47,159 nucleotides of DNA from Phaeodactylibacter sp. (lineage in GTDB: Bacteria; Bacteroidota; Bacteroidia; Chitinophagales; Saprospiraceae). The stretch spans positions 1 to 47,159 of the forward strand of contig NZ_JALEGS010000114.1 of NCBI RefSeq assembly GCF_022763345.1, given 5' to 3'. The position numbers and the translations under genes are program-made. Every line of letters begins with the position of its first letter. Position 1 is the first letter of the stretch. Positions 25,616-34,131 of the stretch are shown piece by piece. The notes below the pieces were generated by a model. The model was not told where the DNA came from. It saw only the letters and a list, made by a program, of their open reading frames with translations, and did not search any database.

Positions 25616-25660
25616 GGCACCGTAATCTTCCTTGGCGACGATTACGGTGCCGCTGTTTTA
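25616..25660 (+). terminator. Rho-independent terminator of dps
   Basis: GGCACCGTAATC (25616-25627) pairs perfectly with GATTACGGTGCC (25640-25651) over a 12-base loop, followed by GCTGTTTTAT. Confidence 0.85.
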
Positions 25661-25774
25661 TACACCGGTATTTACCATGGAAAGCAATGCTGGCAACTCC
25701 CCTTTTCGGATTACCTTAGCAAAATCTGCCCGGTAGTCACCTTAGTAAACGGCCCCGGTAAAGCATAAGATTCT

Positions 25775-27241
25775 ATGAAAAAACAGCAAATCGGCCTACT
25801 CCTGGGCCCTACACTTTTTATCACCACCCTGCTTTTTGCTCATCCGGAAGGCATGAGCCGTGAAGCCAATGCGGTTCTTGCCTCTACCTTGTGGATTGCC
25901 ACCTGGTGGATACTGGAGGTAATCCCTATTGCTGCCACAGCTCTGCTGCCCATCGTGCTTTTTCCACTCACCGGCGCACTGGACCTAAAAGCCACTACCG
26001 CTTCCTTTGGGCACCGGTATATCTTCCTGTACGCCGGCGGGTTTATCCTGGCGATTGCTATCGAGCGGTGGAACCTGCACCGGCGCATAGCCCTTCACAT
26101 TATCCGTTATATAGGCACGAATGTCAGAAGTATTATCCTGGGCTTTATGGTTGCTACTGCTTTCCTATCCATGTGGATTTCCAATACTGCTACAGCCGTC
26201 ATGATGCTGCCCATCGGGCTCGCTGTTGTCACCCAACTTAAAGACAACCCCAATACCCGGGCGGATGAAAACCAAATTTTTGGCAAGATACTTATGCTGG
26301 CCATTGCCTACAGCGCTTCCATTGGAGGCGTAGCTACCCTGATTGGCACACCGCCCAACCTGGTCCTGGCAGGGATTGTACAGGAGATTTATGGCATAGA
26401 GATCACCTTTTCTCGATGGATACTTATCGGGCTGCCTATTTCCATCATCATGCTGATCATCTGTTGGTACTACCTCACCCATTTTGCCGCCTCCTTTGAA
26501 CAAAAGTCTTTCCCGGGCGGCAAACAGGAAATACAACGGCAGATGAATCAGCTCGGCCCTGTCTCGTATGAGGAAAAACTGGTCCTGGGGGTTTTCGTGC
26601 TTACCGCAGTAGCCTGGATTACCCGCTCTTTCCTTCTGAATCAATTCTTACCTGCTCTGGACGATACAATAATTGCGATCATGGCGGCTACCACCCTCTT
26701 TATTTTACCGGCTGGCAAGGCTCACAAGCGCCCTTTGGTGGAATGGGCCGAAGCCGTCAGGCTGCCCTGGGGCGTATTGCTGCTATTCGGAGGTGGGCTC
26801 GCTCTGGCGGAAGGGTTCAAAACCACAGGGCTTGCAGGATGGATCGGGGGGCAATTGTCTTTGCTTGAAGGGCTACCGCTTTTTCTACTGCTGCTTATCC
26901 TGGTGGCTGCAGTCAACTTCCTGACCGAAATCACCTCCAACCTGGCCACCACTGCCATGCTCCTTCCCATACTGGCTCCTCTGGCCATGGCCATCGGCGT
27001 ACATCCCTACATACTGATGGTGGGCGCGACCCTGGCGGCTTCCTGCGCGTTTATGCTGCCGGTTGCTACCCCGCCCAATGCCATTGTTTTTGGCTCGGGA
27101 TACCTCAAAATACCAGATATGGTCAAAACAGGCGTATGGCTGAATTTAATCTCTATCCTTCTGCTCAGCCTGATGGTTTACCTGCTTTTGCCCTACGCGT
27201 GGGGCTTCGATCCGTTTGTATTTCCAGACGAGCTCAAATAA
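25775..27241 (+). CDS. SLC13/DASS family sodium:dicarboxylate-type symporter
   Basis: The 488-residue protein has about 11 hydrophobic segments and both SNT-type signature motifs, MWISNTATAVMMLP and EITSNLATTAMLLP. GGVATLIGTPPNL and ATPPNAIVFGSGYL are the paired re-entrant loops. These proteins import di- or tricarboxylates or sulfate with Na+. The substrate is not set by sequence. It stands 60 bases before the MFS gene, so they may be co-transcribed. Confidence 0.92.
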   Translation: MKKQQIGLLLGPTLFITTLLFAHPEGMSREANAVLASTLWIATWWILEVIPIAATALLPIVLFPLTGALDLKATTASFGHRYIFLYAGGFILAIAIERWNLHRRIALHIIRYIGTNVRSIILGFMVATAFLSMWISNTATAVMMLPIGLAVVTQLKDNPNTRADENQIFGKILMLAIAYSASIGGVATLIGTPPNLVLAGIVQEIYGIEITFSRWILIGLPISIIMLIICWYYLTHFAASFEQKSFPGGKQEIQRQMNQLGPVSYEEKLVLGVFVLTAVAWITRSFLLNQFLPALDDTIIAIMAATTLFILPAGKAHKRPLVEWAEAVRLPWGVLLLFGGGLALAEGFKTTGLAGWIGGQLSLLEGLPLFLLLLILVAAVNFLTEITSNLATTAMLLPILAPLAMAIGVHPYILMVGATLAASCAFMLPVATPPNAIVFGSGYLKIPDMVKTGVWLNLISILLLSLMVYLLLPYAWGFDPFVFPDELK

Positions 27242-27301
27242 TTGCTCCCAAAGGTTTTTTGAAACCAAACTCCATAACGAATCCTGGTAATGCTTTGCCC
27301 A

Positions 27302-28480
27302 ATGACAAATCAGCTGACCCCACCCCAATACACCCTGCCCGTTATCATCTTCGCCCAATTCACCGGCACCTCCCTGTGGTTTGCAGGCAATGCAGTCCTC
27401 CCGGATCTACAGATGGAATACGGACTGCCCGGGGGCGCACTCGGCGGGCTGACCTCTGCGGTGCAGCTTGGGTTTATCACTGGCACACTGCTTTACGCTA
27501 TCCTGATGTTGGCAGATCGTTTCTCTCCCTCACGGGTCTTCCTGTTCTCTGCGATGCTGAGCGCTTTGTTCAACCTGGGCATTGGGGCGGTGACAGAAGG
27601 TTATGCCAGCATTTTGGCACTCCGTTTTCTTACGGGCTTATTCCTGGCGGGGATTTATCCGGTAGGCATGAAAATAGCCGCTGACTGGTACGCAGCCGAC
27701 CTGGGCAAAGCATTGGGATATCTGGTTGGCGCCTTGGTGTTGGGCACCGCCTTTCCGCATTTGCTGCGCTTTACCGCTGCGGAAGTGCCCTGGCAGCGCG
27801 TCATGCAGGGCACTTCTTTCCTGGCGGTTATGGGTGGGCTGTTAATTTGGTGGCTGATCCCTGACGGCCCCTACCGGCGATCCGGCACCGCTTTTGAGCC
27901 AGCTGCCATCATTGCCATCTTTCGCATCCCTGATTTCCGGGCAGCTGCCCTTGGCTACTTCGGGCACATGTGGGAACTGTACGCCTTTTGGGCATTTGTC
28001 CCCGTTATCGTGCTAGCCAGGTTTCCAGAACTTCCCCCCGCCTCAACAGCTCTTTTTGCCTTCGGGGTCATTGGTGTGGGCGCACTTGGCTGTATCCTGG
28101 GTGGGTATTGGTCACTGCGCACCGGCAGCGCCAAGGTAGCTTACGCCATGCTACTGATCTCCGGGCTCCTCTGCCTGGCCTCTCCCCTGCTCTTTCAGCT
28201 GCCGGGATGGGCTTTCACCGCCCTGCTTTTCCTTTGGGGCTTCGCGGTAGTTGGCGATTCCCCACAGTTCTCAACGCTTGTAGCCCGAAATGCACCGCCC
28301 GAATCCCGCGGTTCCGCCCTGACTATTGTCAACAGCATTGGTTTTGCGATGACCATTTTCAGCATTCAGGGCCTGACTTATCTAAGCCAGTACTGGGGGA
28401 TATCGAACAGCCTTTGGATACTTTTCTTAGGCCCGATACTGGGGCTTAGAGCTACCCGCAGATTATTCCGTTCGGCTTAG
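27302..28480 (+). CDS. Major facilitator superfamily transporter
   Basis: The protein of about 392 residues has 12 hydrophobic segments and the MFS loop-2 pattern (LMLADRFSPSRVFLFSAML). FLAGIYPVGMKIAADWY and WALLFLWGFAVVGDSPQF-like segments resemble cyanate/nitrate- or NarK-like MFS members. The substrate is unknown. ATG at 27290 would add four residues; neither ATG has a clear ribosome site. Its end overlaps the convergent membrane-protein gene by 4 bases. Confidence 0.9.
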   Translation: MTNQLTPPQYTLPVIIFAQFTGTSLWFAGNAVLPDLQMEYGLPGGALGGLTSAVQLGFITGTLLYAILMLADRFSPSRVFLFSAMLSALFNLGIGAVTEGYASILALRFLTGLFLAGIYPVGMKIAADWYAADLGKALGYLVGALVLGTAFPHLLRFTAAEVPWQRVMQGTSFLAVMGGLLIWWLIPDGPYRRSGTAFEPAAIIAIFRIPDFRAAALGYFGHMWELYAFWAFVPVIVLARFPELPPASTALFAFGVIGVGALGCILGGYWSLRTGSAKVAYAMLLISGLLCLASPLLFQLPGWAFTALLFLWGFAVVGDSPQFSTLVARNAPPESRGSALTIVNSIGFAMTIFSIQGLTYLSQYWGISNSLWILFLGPILGLRATRRLFRSA

Positions 28481-28845
28481 ACCCATTCCGATTGGGCAGC
28501 TTTGGCTTCAGCTAAATCCCTCATGCTCTGACCAAAGTACCAGATCCCCCCCACCAATGGCGGCAAGGCTAAAACGAACCAAAGGTAACCTACCCAATTT
28601 GTGGGCTCATAGTTGAAGGCATCGGCTGTCTGGGCACCGGCAAAGAGCACCACACAATACGCTGTAGCCGCCAAAAAGTAATTGAGGTGTAGCCGGCTTT
28701 GTAACAGAATGGCTTTGAGCAAACTGCTTCCCAGTTGCCAGCAACCTAAAAAGAAGGCTGCAATGAAAGTGAAGGGGAAGAATACCGAAGACCCAAGAAG
28801 CAAGCCCTGGACGACATTATCAATGGTGAACAATACCTTTTTCAT
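28477..28845 (-). CDS. Small four-helix membrane protein
   Basis: The 122-residue protein has about four hydrophobic segments: VVQGLLLGSSVFFPFTFIAAF, LNYFLAATAYCVVLFAG, VGYLWFVLALPPLVGGIW, and a first segment after KKVLFTIDN. No known family is recognised. It is convergent with the MFS gene and starts 15 bases after its -7 box. A very long palindrome covers the -33 box (28880-28921), so expression is likely tightly repressed until a signal. Confidence 0.8.
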   Translation of the reverse strand: MKKVLFTIDNVVQGLLLGSSVFFPFTFIAAFFLGCWQLGSSLLKAILLQSRLHLNYFLAATAYCVVLFAGAQTADAFNYEPTNWVGYLWFVLALPPLVGGIWYFGQSMRDLAEAKAAQSEWV

Positions 28846-28866
28846 GTTTGGTGGTTTTGGTTACAC

Positions 28867-28898
28867 CAAAGATACAGGCTTTATTCATAACTTTCAAA
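28867..28898 (-). promoter_or_regulatory. Promoter of the four-helix membrane protein
   Basis: On the minus strand TTTG (28898-28895), 20 bases and TATCTTTG (28874-28867) match the Bacteroidota consensus exactly. The start codon is 22 bases further on. Confidence 0.75.
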
Positions 28899-28921
28899 AA
28901 GTATTGAAAGTTATGAATAAA
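28880..28921. promoter_or_regulatory. 18-bp-arm perfect palindrome overlapping the promoter
   Basis: TTTATTCATAACTTTCAA (28880-28897) and TTGAAAGTTATGAATAAA (28904-28921) are exact reverse complements around AAAGTA. The left arm covers the -33 box and spacer. This is unusually long for an operator. It may be two overlapping dimer sites. It does not look like a terminator because no T tract follows on the strand read from the downstream gene. Confidence 0.8.
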
Positions 28922-28980
28922 TTCTTTTCACCAACCAGACCTCACCTCAATTGACAAGCAAAACCGAGCACAAAGGATGT

Positions 28981-29014
28981 AAAAACCCCTGACCAGCTCC
29001 TACTGCCAGTCAGG
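28981..29014 (-). terminator. Terminator after dabA
   Basis: On the minus strand CCTGAC...GTCAGG (6-bp stem, 15-base loop that can also pair internally as CTCCT/AGGAG) is followed by GGTTTTTAC. It lies about 50 bases after the dabA stop. Confidence 0.65.
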
Positions 29015-29064
29015 AGTTCGATGGTAAGCTTTACATACAGCCTTCAGAATCGACTAAACCAATC

Positions 29065-31602
29065 TTATCTTACCCAACTGCCATCCGGTTCCAATACCCA
29101 GGTTACGCCCGTCTCCGGATCAAGTACCTTCAGGAATACCCATTCATTGTAGAACAGTTTCTGTAGTACCTCGTGCTTCTCCACCAGTTGCTGTACGGCA
29201 GCTTTGGGGGCTACCACAAAGGCGGTGAGGCGCAGTGGTTTGTGGTACAACTCTTCGTCGTTCTTCATCACCGATTGCCAGGGCAGGCCGTGCATCAAAT
29301 CAGAGCCATTGCCCTGCATGACGCCGATTTTACCGACGACGTTGTGCGTAACTTTGCTGCCGCTGCCGAAGGCCGTGTTATCCACTGTGGAGAAAAAGTA
29401 CTGACTGTTGATCCATTGCGCCACGACAAGGGGGGCGGTGAGAATGACCTCCAGGCTCTTGCTATCCGGATCCTGCGACCAGTCATAGGAGTGCAGGAAG
29501 CAACGCCCCTTCAGGTCGAGATTGGCGGTCATGTGACGGGGTGCCACGACAAAGCCCGCATTGCCCGCCAGGCCCCACTCCGGGCGTACTTCCGACCAAT
29601 CGGCACTGCGGCGCAGCATACCCTTGCTATTGGTTAAGCCAAACTGAGTTGAGCGGACTTCCAGATTGCGCTGCTGAGCTTTAGCCAGGCCCGCTTGTAA
29701 ACCGGTAATCTGCGCCAGCTTTTCTGTATCCAGTTCCGGCAGATTGATGAGTTGGACGGCATCAGTCGTCGTGTTGTGCTGAGCCCCCACAAAGAGGGTG
29801 TCTTCCGGTATCGCAATCCCTTCCCCTGCCAGCGCTTCCCGCACTGCTTTCTGATTGAGAATGCTCGCCATAGTTGCTGCATTGGGCCCACCGTGGCTGC
29901 CCCCGCAGGCACCACAATCGAGTGCGGCGGCGTAGGGGTTGTTCTCCGTTTGGCTACCGTGCCCGCAGAGGACAACGAGGGGCGCAAAGTTCCGGGTCAG
30001 TCCCATCATGCGCAGCGCGTTGCCGGCGTAGGTCACCTGCTGCTCCATTGGTATACCCCATTGGTCCACCTGCGCTACGTCGGGCAGCAGGTCCACTTCC
30101 GGGCGGAACCAGCGGCGCCCCATACGGCGCAACCGGGATAAGGGGCCGGGGATCAGGCTACGCCCAATCGTGATCAGCCCGGCGGGCAAGCCCAGGGCTT
30201 CCACTGCGGCAAAGGGTGTGGCAATATTGTATTTCAGTGATTTATAGGCTTGCTTGAGCTCTTTGAGGAGCTTAAGCCCGCTTTGGTGCTTTTCCAGATC
30301 GTGGGCACAGCAAGTACCTGCCACTTCTTTAAGCTCATGCGCAGGCTGCAACAACACGGGCAGCGACTTCACCCGCTTGCCCAGTACTGTCTGGTAAGCG
30401 ATCGGCAAGCCAAAGAAGCCTGCAAAACCAAATGTTTCGTAGGCACCGCAGCTTTCCAATTGCCGGCGGAAGGGCTCGGAGCGCACATCAATGCAGAAAG
30501 CCAGCTGCGCCTCCGGGCGGCCCTCAACCGCCGGGGCTTTAAGTTGCGACTGCAGGTCGGCCGTCATCCGGCTGCGGAAGGACTGTTCCCAGGACTCCAA
30601 TAGGGACAGGCGCATCAGGTAGTAGGCTTCCCGCAGCGCTTTGAGCAGAGGTGCCCATTCTGCTGCTGTTGTACCCAGAGCGGGATTTATTTGTGCTGCC
30701 GCCCAATGGTGGAGCATCGCCCATTCTTTGGCAGGTGCGGGGGCTTTTGTTGGCCGGCCCGGTACTTGTACAGCTGCAACCAACAGGCGTACCGCCAGGT
30801 ACTCTTCCAAATCGATAGGATGCCGCTGCTGAGGCGCATAATCTGTTTGTTCACTCCGCCAGCGGATGTAAGAAGCCCAGCCCGGCAGTGCCATCAGATG
30901 ATCGCGCAGGAAGTCACGTTGCTCCGCTGCTTCAATACCCAAATGACGCAGCAGCATCAGCAGTGCAGGCCCGGTGGCTTCCGGTAAGCGCTTAATGAAG
31001 TTCGTCTGCTCGCCCTGATGCAGCAACAGCATCTTCACCGACCGGTAAAAGCCCCGCTCGCGGAAAGGCATCGGCCAGGCTGCCTGCCCTTCGTCGAGGA
31101 AAGCGCCCAGCCAGGTGATCATCTCTTGGTTGACCGGCTCCAGCGTGGGCTGCCAGGGGCGCTGCTGCCCCATTTCGGTGAGGGTTTCCGACAGTAGCGA
31201 ATCGGAGGACTGCTCTATGGTGCGCTCATCCAGCTCCTCTACCATGGCTGTAAACAAGGCTTCGAGGTTGACGGAGCTTTTGCCGAAAGGCAATGTAGCG
31301 GGCAAGGTATCCAGCGCCCGGCTGACCGCCTGTGCTATCGTCTTTTCCTGTACTTCCCCATCTTTTACCGCCTTACGGATTTGCCAGAGAGCCGGCAAGG
31401 TATTAGCATCGAACAGCTCCTGTCCGCGGCGTACCGCTTTCGCAAAAGGCAGGCGCTCCAGCCCCTGAAGCGGATTACAGGCTACCGCATGTGCCAAAGG
31501 CCAGGTAGGAGCAATGAGCGTACTGAGGTGATCCAGGTGCTGCTGTAGCTTTTGCAGTCCCTGATCGATATATTGCTGAGTGAAGGTCTCGGTAAGTGTC
31601 AT
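29065..31602 (-). CDS. dabA: DabA, zinc subunit of the DAC inorganic-carbon transporter
   Basis: The 845-residue protein is a UPF0753/DUF2309 member. The zinc-site residues of the Halothiobacillus DabA family are visible as C370 and D372 (AFCIDVRSEP), H548 (LCGHGS) and C563 (ALDCGACGG). The spacing between H548 and C563 equals the spacing reported for that family. DabA with DabB converts CO2 to bicarbonate vectorially, driven by the ion gradient, on the cytoplasmic face. It lies 24 bases after dabB, so they form one operon. No carboxysome or Rubisco gene is in the window, which suits a heterotroph needing bicarbonate for anaplerotic or fatty-acid carboxylases. Confidence 0.93.
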   Translation of the reverse strand: MTLTETFTQQYIDQGLQKLQQHLDHLSTLIAPTWPLAHAVACNPLQGLERLPFAKAVRRGQELFDANTLPALWQIRKAVKDGEVQEKTIAQAVSRALDTLPATLPFGKSSVNLEALFTAMVEELDERTIEQSSDSLLSETLTEMGQQRPWQPTLEPVNQEMITWLGAFLDEGQAAWPMPFRERGFYRSVKMLLLHQGEQTNFIKRLPEATGPALLMLLRHLGIEAAEQRDFLRDHLMALPGWASYIRWRSEQTDYAPQQRHPIDLEEYLAVRLLVAAVQVPGRPTKAPAPAKEWAMLHHWAAAQINPALGTTAAEWAPLLKALREAYYLMRLSLLESWEQSFRSRMTADLQSQLKAPAVEGRPEAQLAFCIDVRSEPFRRQLESCGAYETFGFAGFFGLPIAYQTVLGKRVKSLPVLLQPAHELKEVAGTCCAHDLEKHQSGLKLLKELKQAYKSLKYNIATPFAAVEALGLPAGLITIGRSLIPGPLSRLRRMGRRWFRPEVDLLPDVAQVDQWGIPMEQQVTYAGNALRMMGLTRNFAPLVVLCGHGSQTENNPYAAALDCGACGGSHGGPNAATMASILNQKAVREALAGEGIAIPEDTLFVGAQHNTTTDAVQLINLPELDTEKLAQITGLQAGLAKAQQRNLEVRSTQFGLTNSKGMLRRSADWSEVRPEWGLAGNAGFVVAPRHMTANLDLKGRCFLHSYDWSQDPDSKSLEVILTAPLVVAQWINSQYFFSTVDNTAFGSGSKVTHNVVGKIGVMQGNGSDLMHGLPWQSVMKNDEELYHKPLRLTAFVVAPKAAVQQLVEKHEVLQKLFYNEWVFLKVLDPETGVTWVLEPDGSWVR

Positions 31603-31626
31603 GTCTTTATTGTTTATCGGTTAGGA

Positions 31627-33093
31627 TTACAGGCGGTAGGCGCTTCGGCGTACATTCAATGAATTACGCAGAGGCTGACTGGAATGCAGCGCCCAGACAT
31701 AAATCCGGGTGATCCAACCATCGCCCACCGGATCAGGGAGGTAGTCCCGGAAGATCATGAGCAGCCAGCCAAGCACGAAGAAAAGGCCAATGCCAAGGTG
31801 CAGCCCATTGAGGGCAGGGGCAGTAAAGTGCGCCAGCTGTGATTCGACCGCCCAGACAGACAGCCCGTATACCGTTGACCCCAAGAGCCCGAGGACCGCC
31901 GCCAGCACCAGCCGCCCGGCAGTGGGAGAAGGCTCCGCAATCGTCATAACGGCATGGGCACAGGTGATGCCGCAGAACAGCAGCAGGAGTACATAAGTGC
32001 TGCCCAGTCCTCCGGTAGCCCCTGTAAACATCCAAAAGATAAAGGCACCCAAGCCCCCAATAATCAATCCGAAGAGGAAAAGAGGCAGGGCTTTGGGGCC
32101 ATACAAACTGAGGCTTTTATTGCGGGCGGCTTTTACCGTTGAGCCCGCACTGAGAAATAAAGAGGCTTTGAAAAATCCGTGCCATATCATGTGCGCGATG
32201 GCTGCCGGGAATAGCCCCATGCCACACTGCATGATCATGAAACCCATCTGGCCCATCGTGGAACAGGTAAGGGTGCGCTTCACATCGCTTTGCACCAGCA
32301 TCCAGAGGGTGCCGGCAATTGCAGTCAGCCCGCCCAGCACCACCAGAAGTGTGGCACTCCACGCCAGGGTGCTCCAGACCGGGTATAATTTATACAGGAC
32401 AACCGCTCCACCATTAACCAGACCGGCGTGCATAAAAGCAGATACCGGCGTTGGGGCATTTGCAGAAGCGATCAGCCAGCGGTGGAAAGGCCAGATAGCG
32501 GACTGCGTAAGAGCCGACAACAAAACGAGCCCTCCAATGACCGGAAGCCAGGGCGTAACTTCTACAGAAAGGGAAAGGCGCTCCAGCGACCAGTGCCCCT
32601 GTGTGTAGTAGACCAAACCGACAGCTGCCAGCAAGAGCAAGGCCCCTCCTCCCAAGTGCAATAGGGTATAACGGGCCGAAGCTGCTGCCGCTTTCCATTC
32701 CAGCTGGAAACCGATGAGGCGGGCAAGTAACCCATTGCTCACCAGCAGCCCAGCTGCCATAATCAACAGGTGGTCAGCGGCACTGAAAAAGACCAGCGAC
32801 AGGGTGAGCGACATCAGGTAGCGGAAAATTTCCCGCTGAGTGCGGTGACCTCCGAAATGCCGCAGCCCGTATGCTTGAATGGCCAGGCTTATAAAACAGA
32901 CAACTACTGATAACAAGGTATGTGTGGGAGAAAAGACCAGCCCCAGCCCATCCGTAAGTAAGGTCGGTGCGTACAGTGCACCCAAACTAAGCAAAAACCC
33001 TACCCCGGTAAGGAAGGTGCTCAGGCGCTCTGCTCTAGGCAGAGGGCTTAGTAATCCAAGTAGTCCAAAGACCAACAGTCCGATTAGAATCAT
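31627..33093 (-). CDS. dabB: DabB, membrane subunit of the DAC transporter (NuoL-like)
   Basis: The 488-residue protein has about 13 hydrophobic segments and a proton-antiporter module like NuoL/MrpA (SAIWPFHRWLIASANAPTP, VSAFMHAGLVNGGAVVLYK, LTCSTMGQMGFMI). In DAC it conducts cations to power CO2 hydration by DabA. It heads the operon and is divergent from the LysR gene. Confidence 0.93.
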   Translation of the reverse strand: MILIGLLVFGLLGLLSPLPRAERLSTFLTGVGFLLSLGALYAPTLLTDGLGLVFSPTHTLLSVVVCFISLAIQAYGLRHFGGHRTQREIFRYLMSLTLSLVFFSAADHLLIMAAGLLVSNGLLARLIGFQLEWKAAAASARYTLLHLGGGALLLLAAVGLVYYTQGHWSLERLSLSVEVTPWLPVIGGLVLLSALTQSAIWPFHRWLIASANAPTPVSAFMHAGLVNGGAVVLYKLYPVWSTLAWSATLLVVLGGLTAIAGTLWMLVQSDVKRTLTCSTMGQMGFMIMQCGMGLFPAAIAHMIWHGFFKASLFLSAGSTVKAARNKSLSLYGPKALPLFLFGLIIGGLGAFIFWMFTGATGGLGSTYVLLLLFCGITCAHAVMTIAEPSPTAGRLVLAAVLGLLGSTVYGLSVWAVESQLAHFTAPALNGLHLGIGLFFVLGWLLMIFRDYLPDPVGDGWITRIYVWALHSSQPLRNSLNVRRSAYRL

Positions 33094-33161
33094 TTTCTTT
33101 TAATTGATTTCGGGCTGCAAGTTATAAGGAGTTAAATTATAAATAAAATTAAAAATCTTGA

Positions 33162-33191
33162 TTTGAACTATTAGAAAAACTAATAACTTTG
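33162..33191 (+). promoter_or_regulatory. LysR-gene promoter enclosing a 6-5-6 palindrome
   Basis: TTTG (33162-33165), 18 bases and TAACTTTG (33184-33191) match the Bacteroidota promoter consensus. Between them TATTAG-AAAAA-CTAATA (33169-33185) is a perfect inverted repeat with the T-N11-A shape of LysR-type sites, as expected for autorepression and control of the divergent dabBA operon. Confidence 0.75.
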
Positions 33192-33231
33192 CTTTGGATA
33201 ATTCCACACTAACGTAAAGTAAAGCGCTGCC

Positions 33232-34131
33232 ATGGATCACAAAATTTTGTACCTTGACCTGCCCCTCATCCGAACTTTTATTACCGTTATCGATCAGCAG
33301 GGATATAGCCTGGCCGCTAATGAACTGGGGCGCACACAGTCTGCAATCAGTCAGCAAATCAAAAAATTAGAACAACTGGCGGGACAGCAACTGGTCAGAA
33401 AGCAGGGCAGGCAGCTCCAAATGACAGAAGCAGGCGAGATCGTATACCGGCATGGCATGGAGATGCTGCGAGTGGAACAACAGCTAAGAGAAAAGCTCTT
33501 TAGCGAAGAAATCGAAGGGCGGGTGCGCCTGGGTATTCCGGAGGACCTGGCTACCCACTATCTGTTGCCTATCCTGGCGCGTTTCCGGGAACAGTACCCG
33601 CGCATTCAGCTCTCTGTGGAATGCGACCTGACGGAAAATCTCTACAAAAACTTCAAAGCCAACGAGTACGAGCTGGTGATCCTCAAGCATGAGCAGCTTA
33701 ATGTAGCTTACCCCGACCGTATTGTGAAAACCTGGTACGACCCGCTCGTATGGGTAGGCAGAAGCGAGGAAGAGTGCAATGCCTGGCAGTTCTCAAAAAA
33801 TGTGCCGGTGATTGTCTCCCCGGAGCCCTGTGTCTACCGGCGGCAGGTGCTGCACCAACTGAATGCGGAGCAGTTTTCAATTGACCTGGCTTATGTCAGC
33901 GAGAGTTATAGCAGCAAACTGCTGGCCATACGGGCAGGTCTGGGGCTGGCCGCTTTGCCGCAAAGCCTGGTGCCGGAGGACTGTGTAATTGTAAAAACAG
34001 GCCTGCCGAAGCTATCTGCCACCCAGATTTCTCTTTTCCGTTCTGGCATTCAGGCTAAGGTCGCTCAGTACCTGCGCGACCGCATCATCGAAAGCTTCGA
34101 TCACCGGTTGGGGCTGAATCAGTCTACATAA
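33232..34131 (+). CDS. LysR-type regulator, divergent from dabBA
   Basis: The 299-residue protein has the LysR helix-turn-helix (residues ~8-65: RTFITVIDQQGYSLAANELG, QSAISQQIKKLEQLAG) and a substrate-binding domain (~90-290: GRVRLGIPEDLATHYLLPILARF). It is divergent from dabB, so it probably controls inorganic-carbon uptake, as CbbR/CcmR-type LysR proteins do in autotrophs, although it need not be orthologous to them. It overlaps rlmI by 13 bases at the 3' end, convergently. Confidence 0.9.
   Translation: MDHKILYLDLPLIRTFITVIDQQGYSLAANELGRTQSAISQQIKKLEQLAGQQLVRKQGRQLQMTEAGEIVYRHGMEMLRVEQQLREKLFSEEIEGRVRLGIPEDLATHYLLPILARFREQYPRIQLSVECDLTENLYKNFKANEYELVILKHEQLNVAYPDRIVKTWYDPLVWVGRSEEECNAWQFSKNVPVIVSPEPCVYRRQVLHQLNAEQFSIDLAYVSESYSSKLLAIRAGLGLAALPQSLVPEDCVIVKTGLPKLSATQISLFRSGIQAKVAQYLRDRIIESFDHRLGLNQST

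Noticed and set aside
25562..25768. Short frame after dps
   Set aside because: It overlaps the dps stop and contains the dps terminator hairpin.
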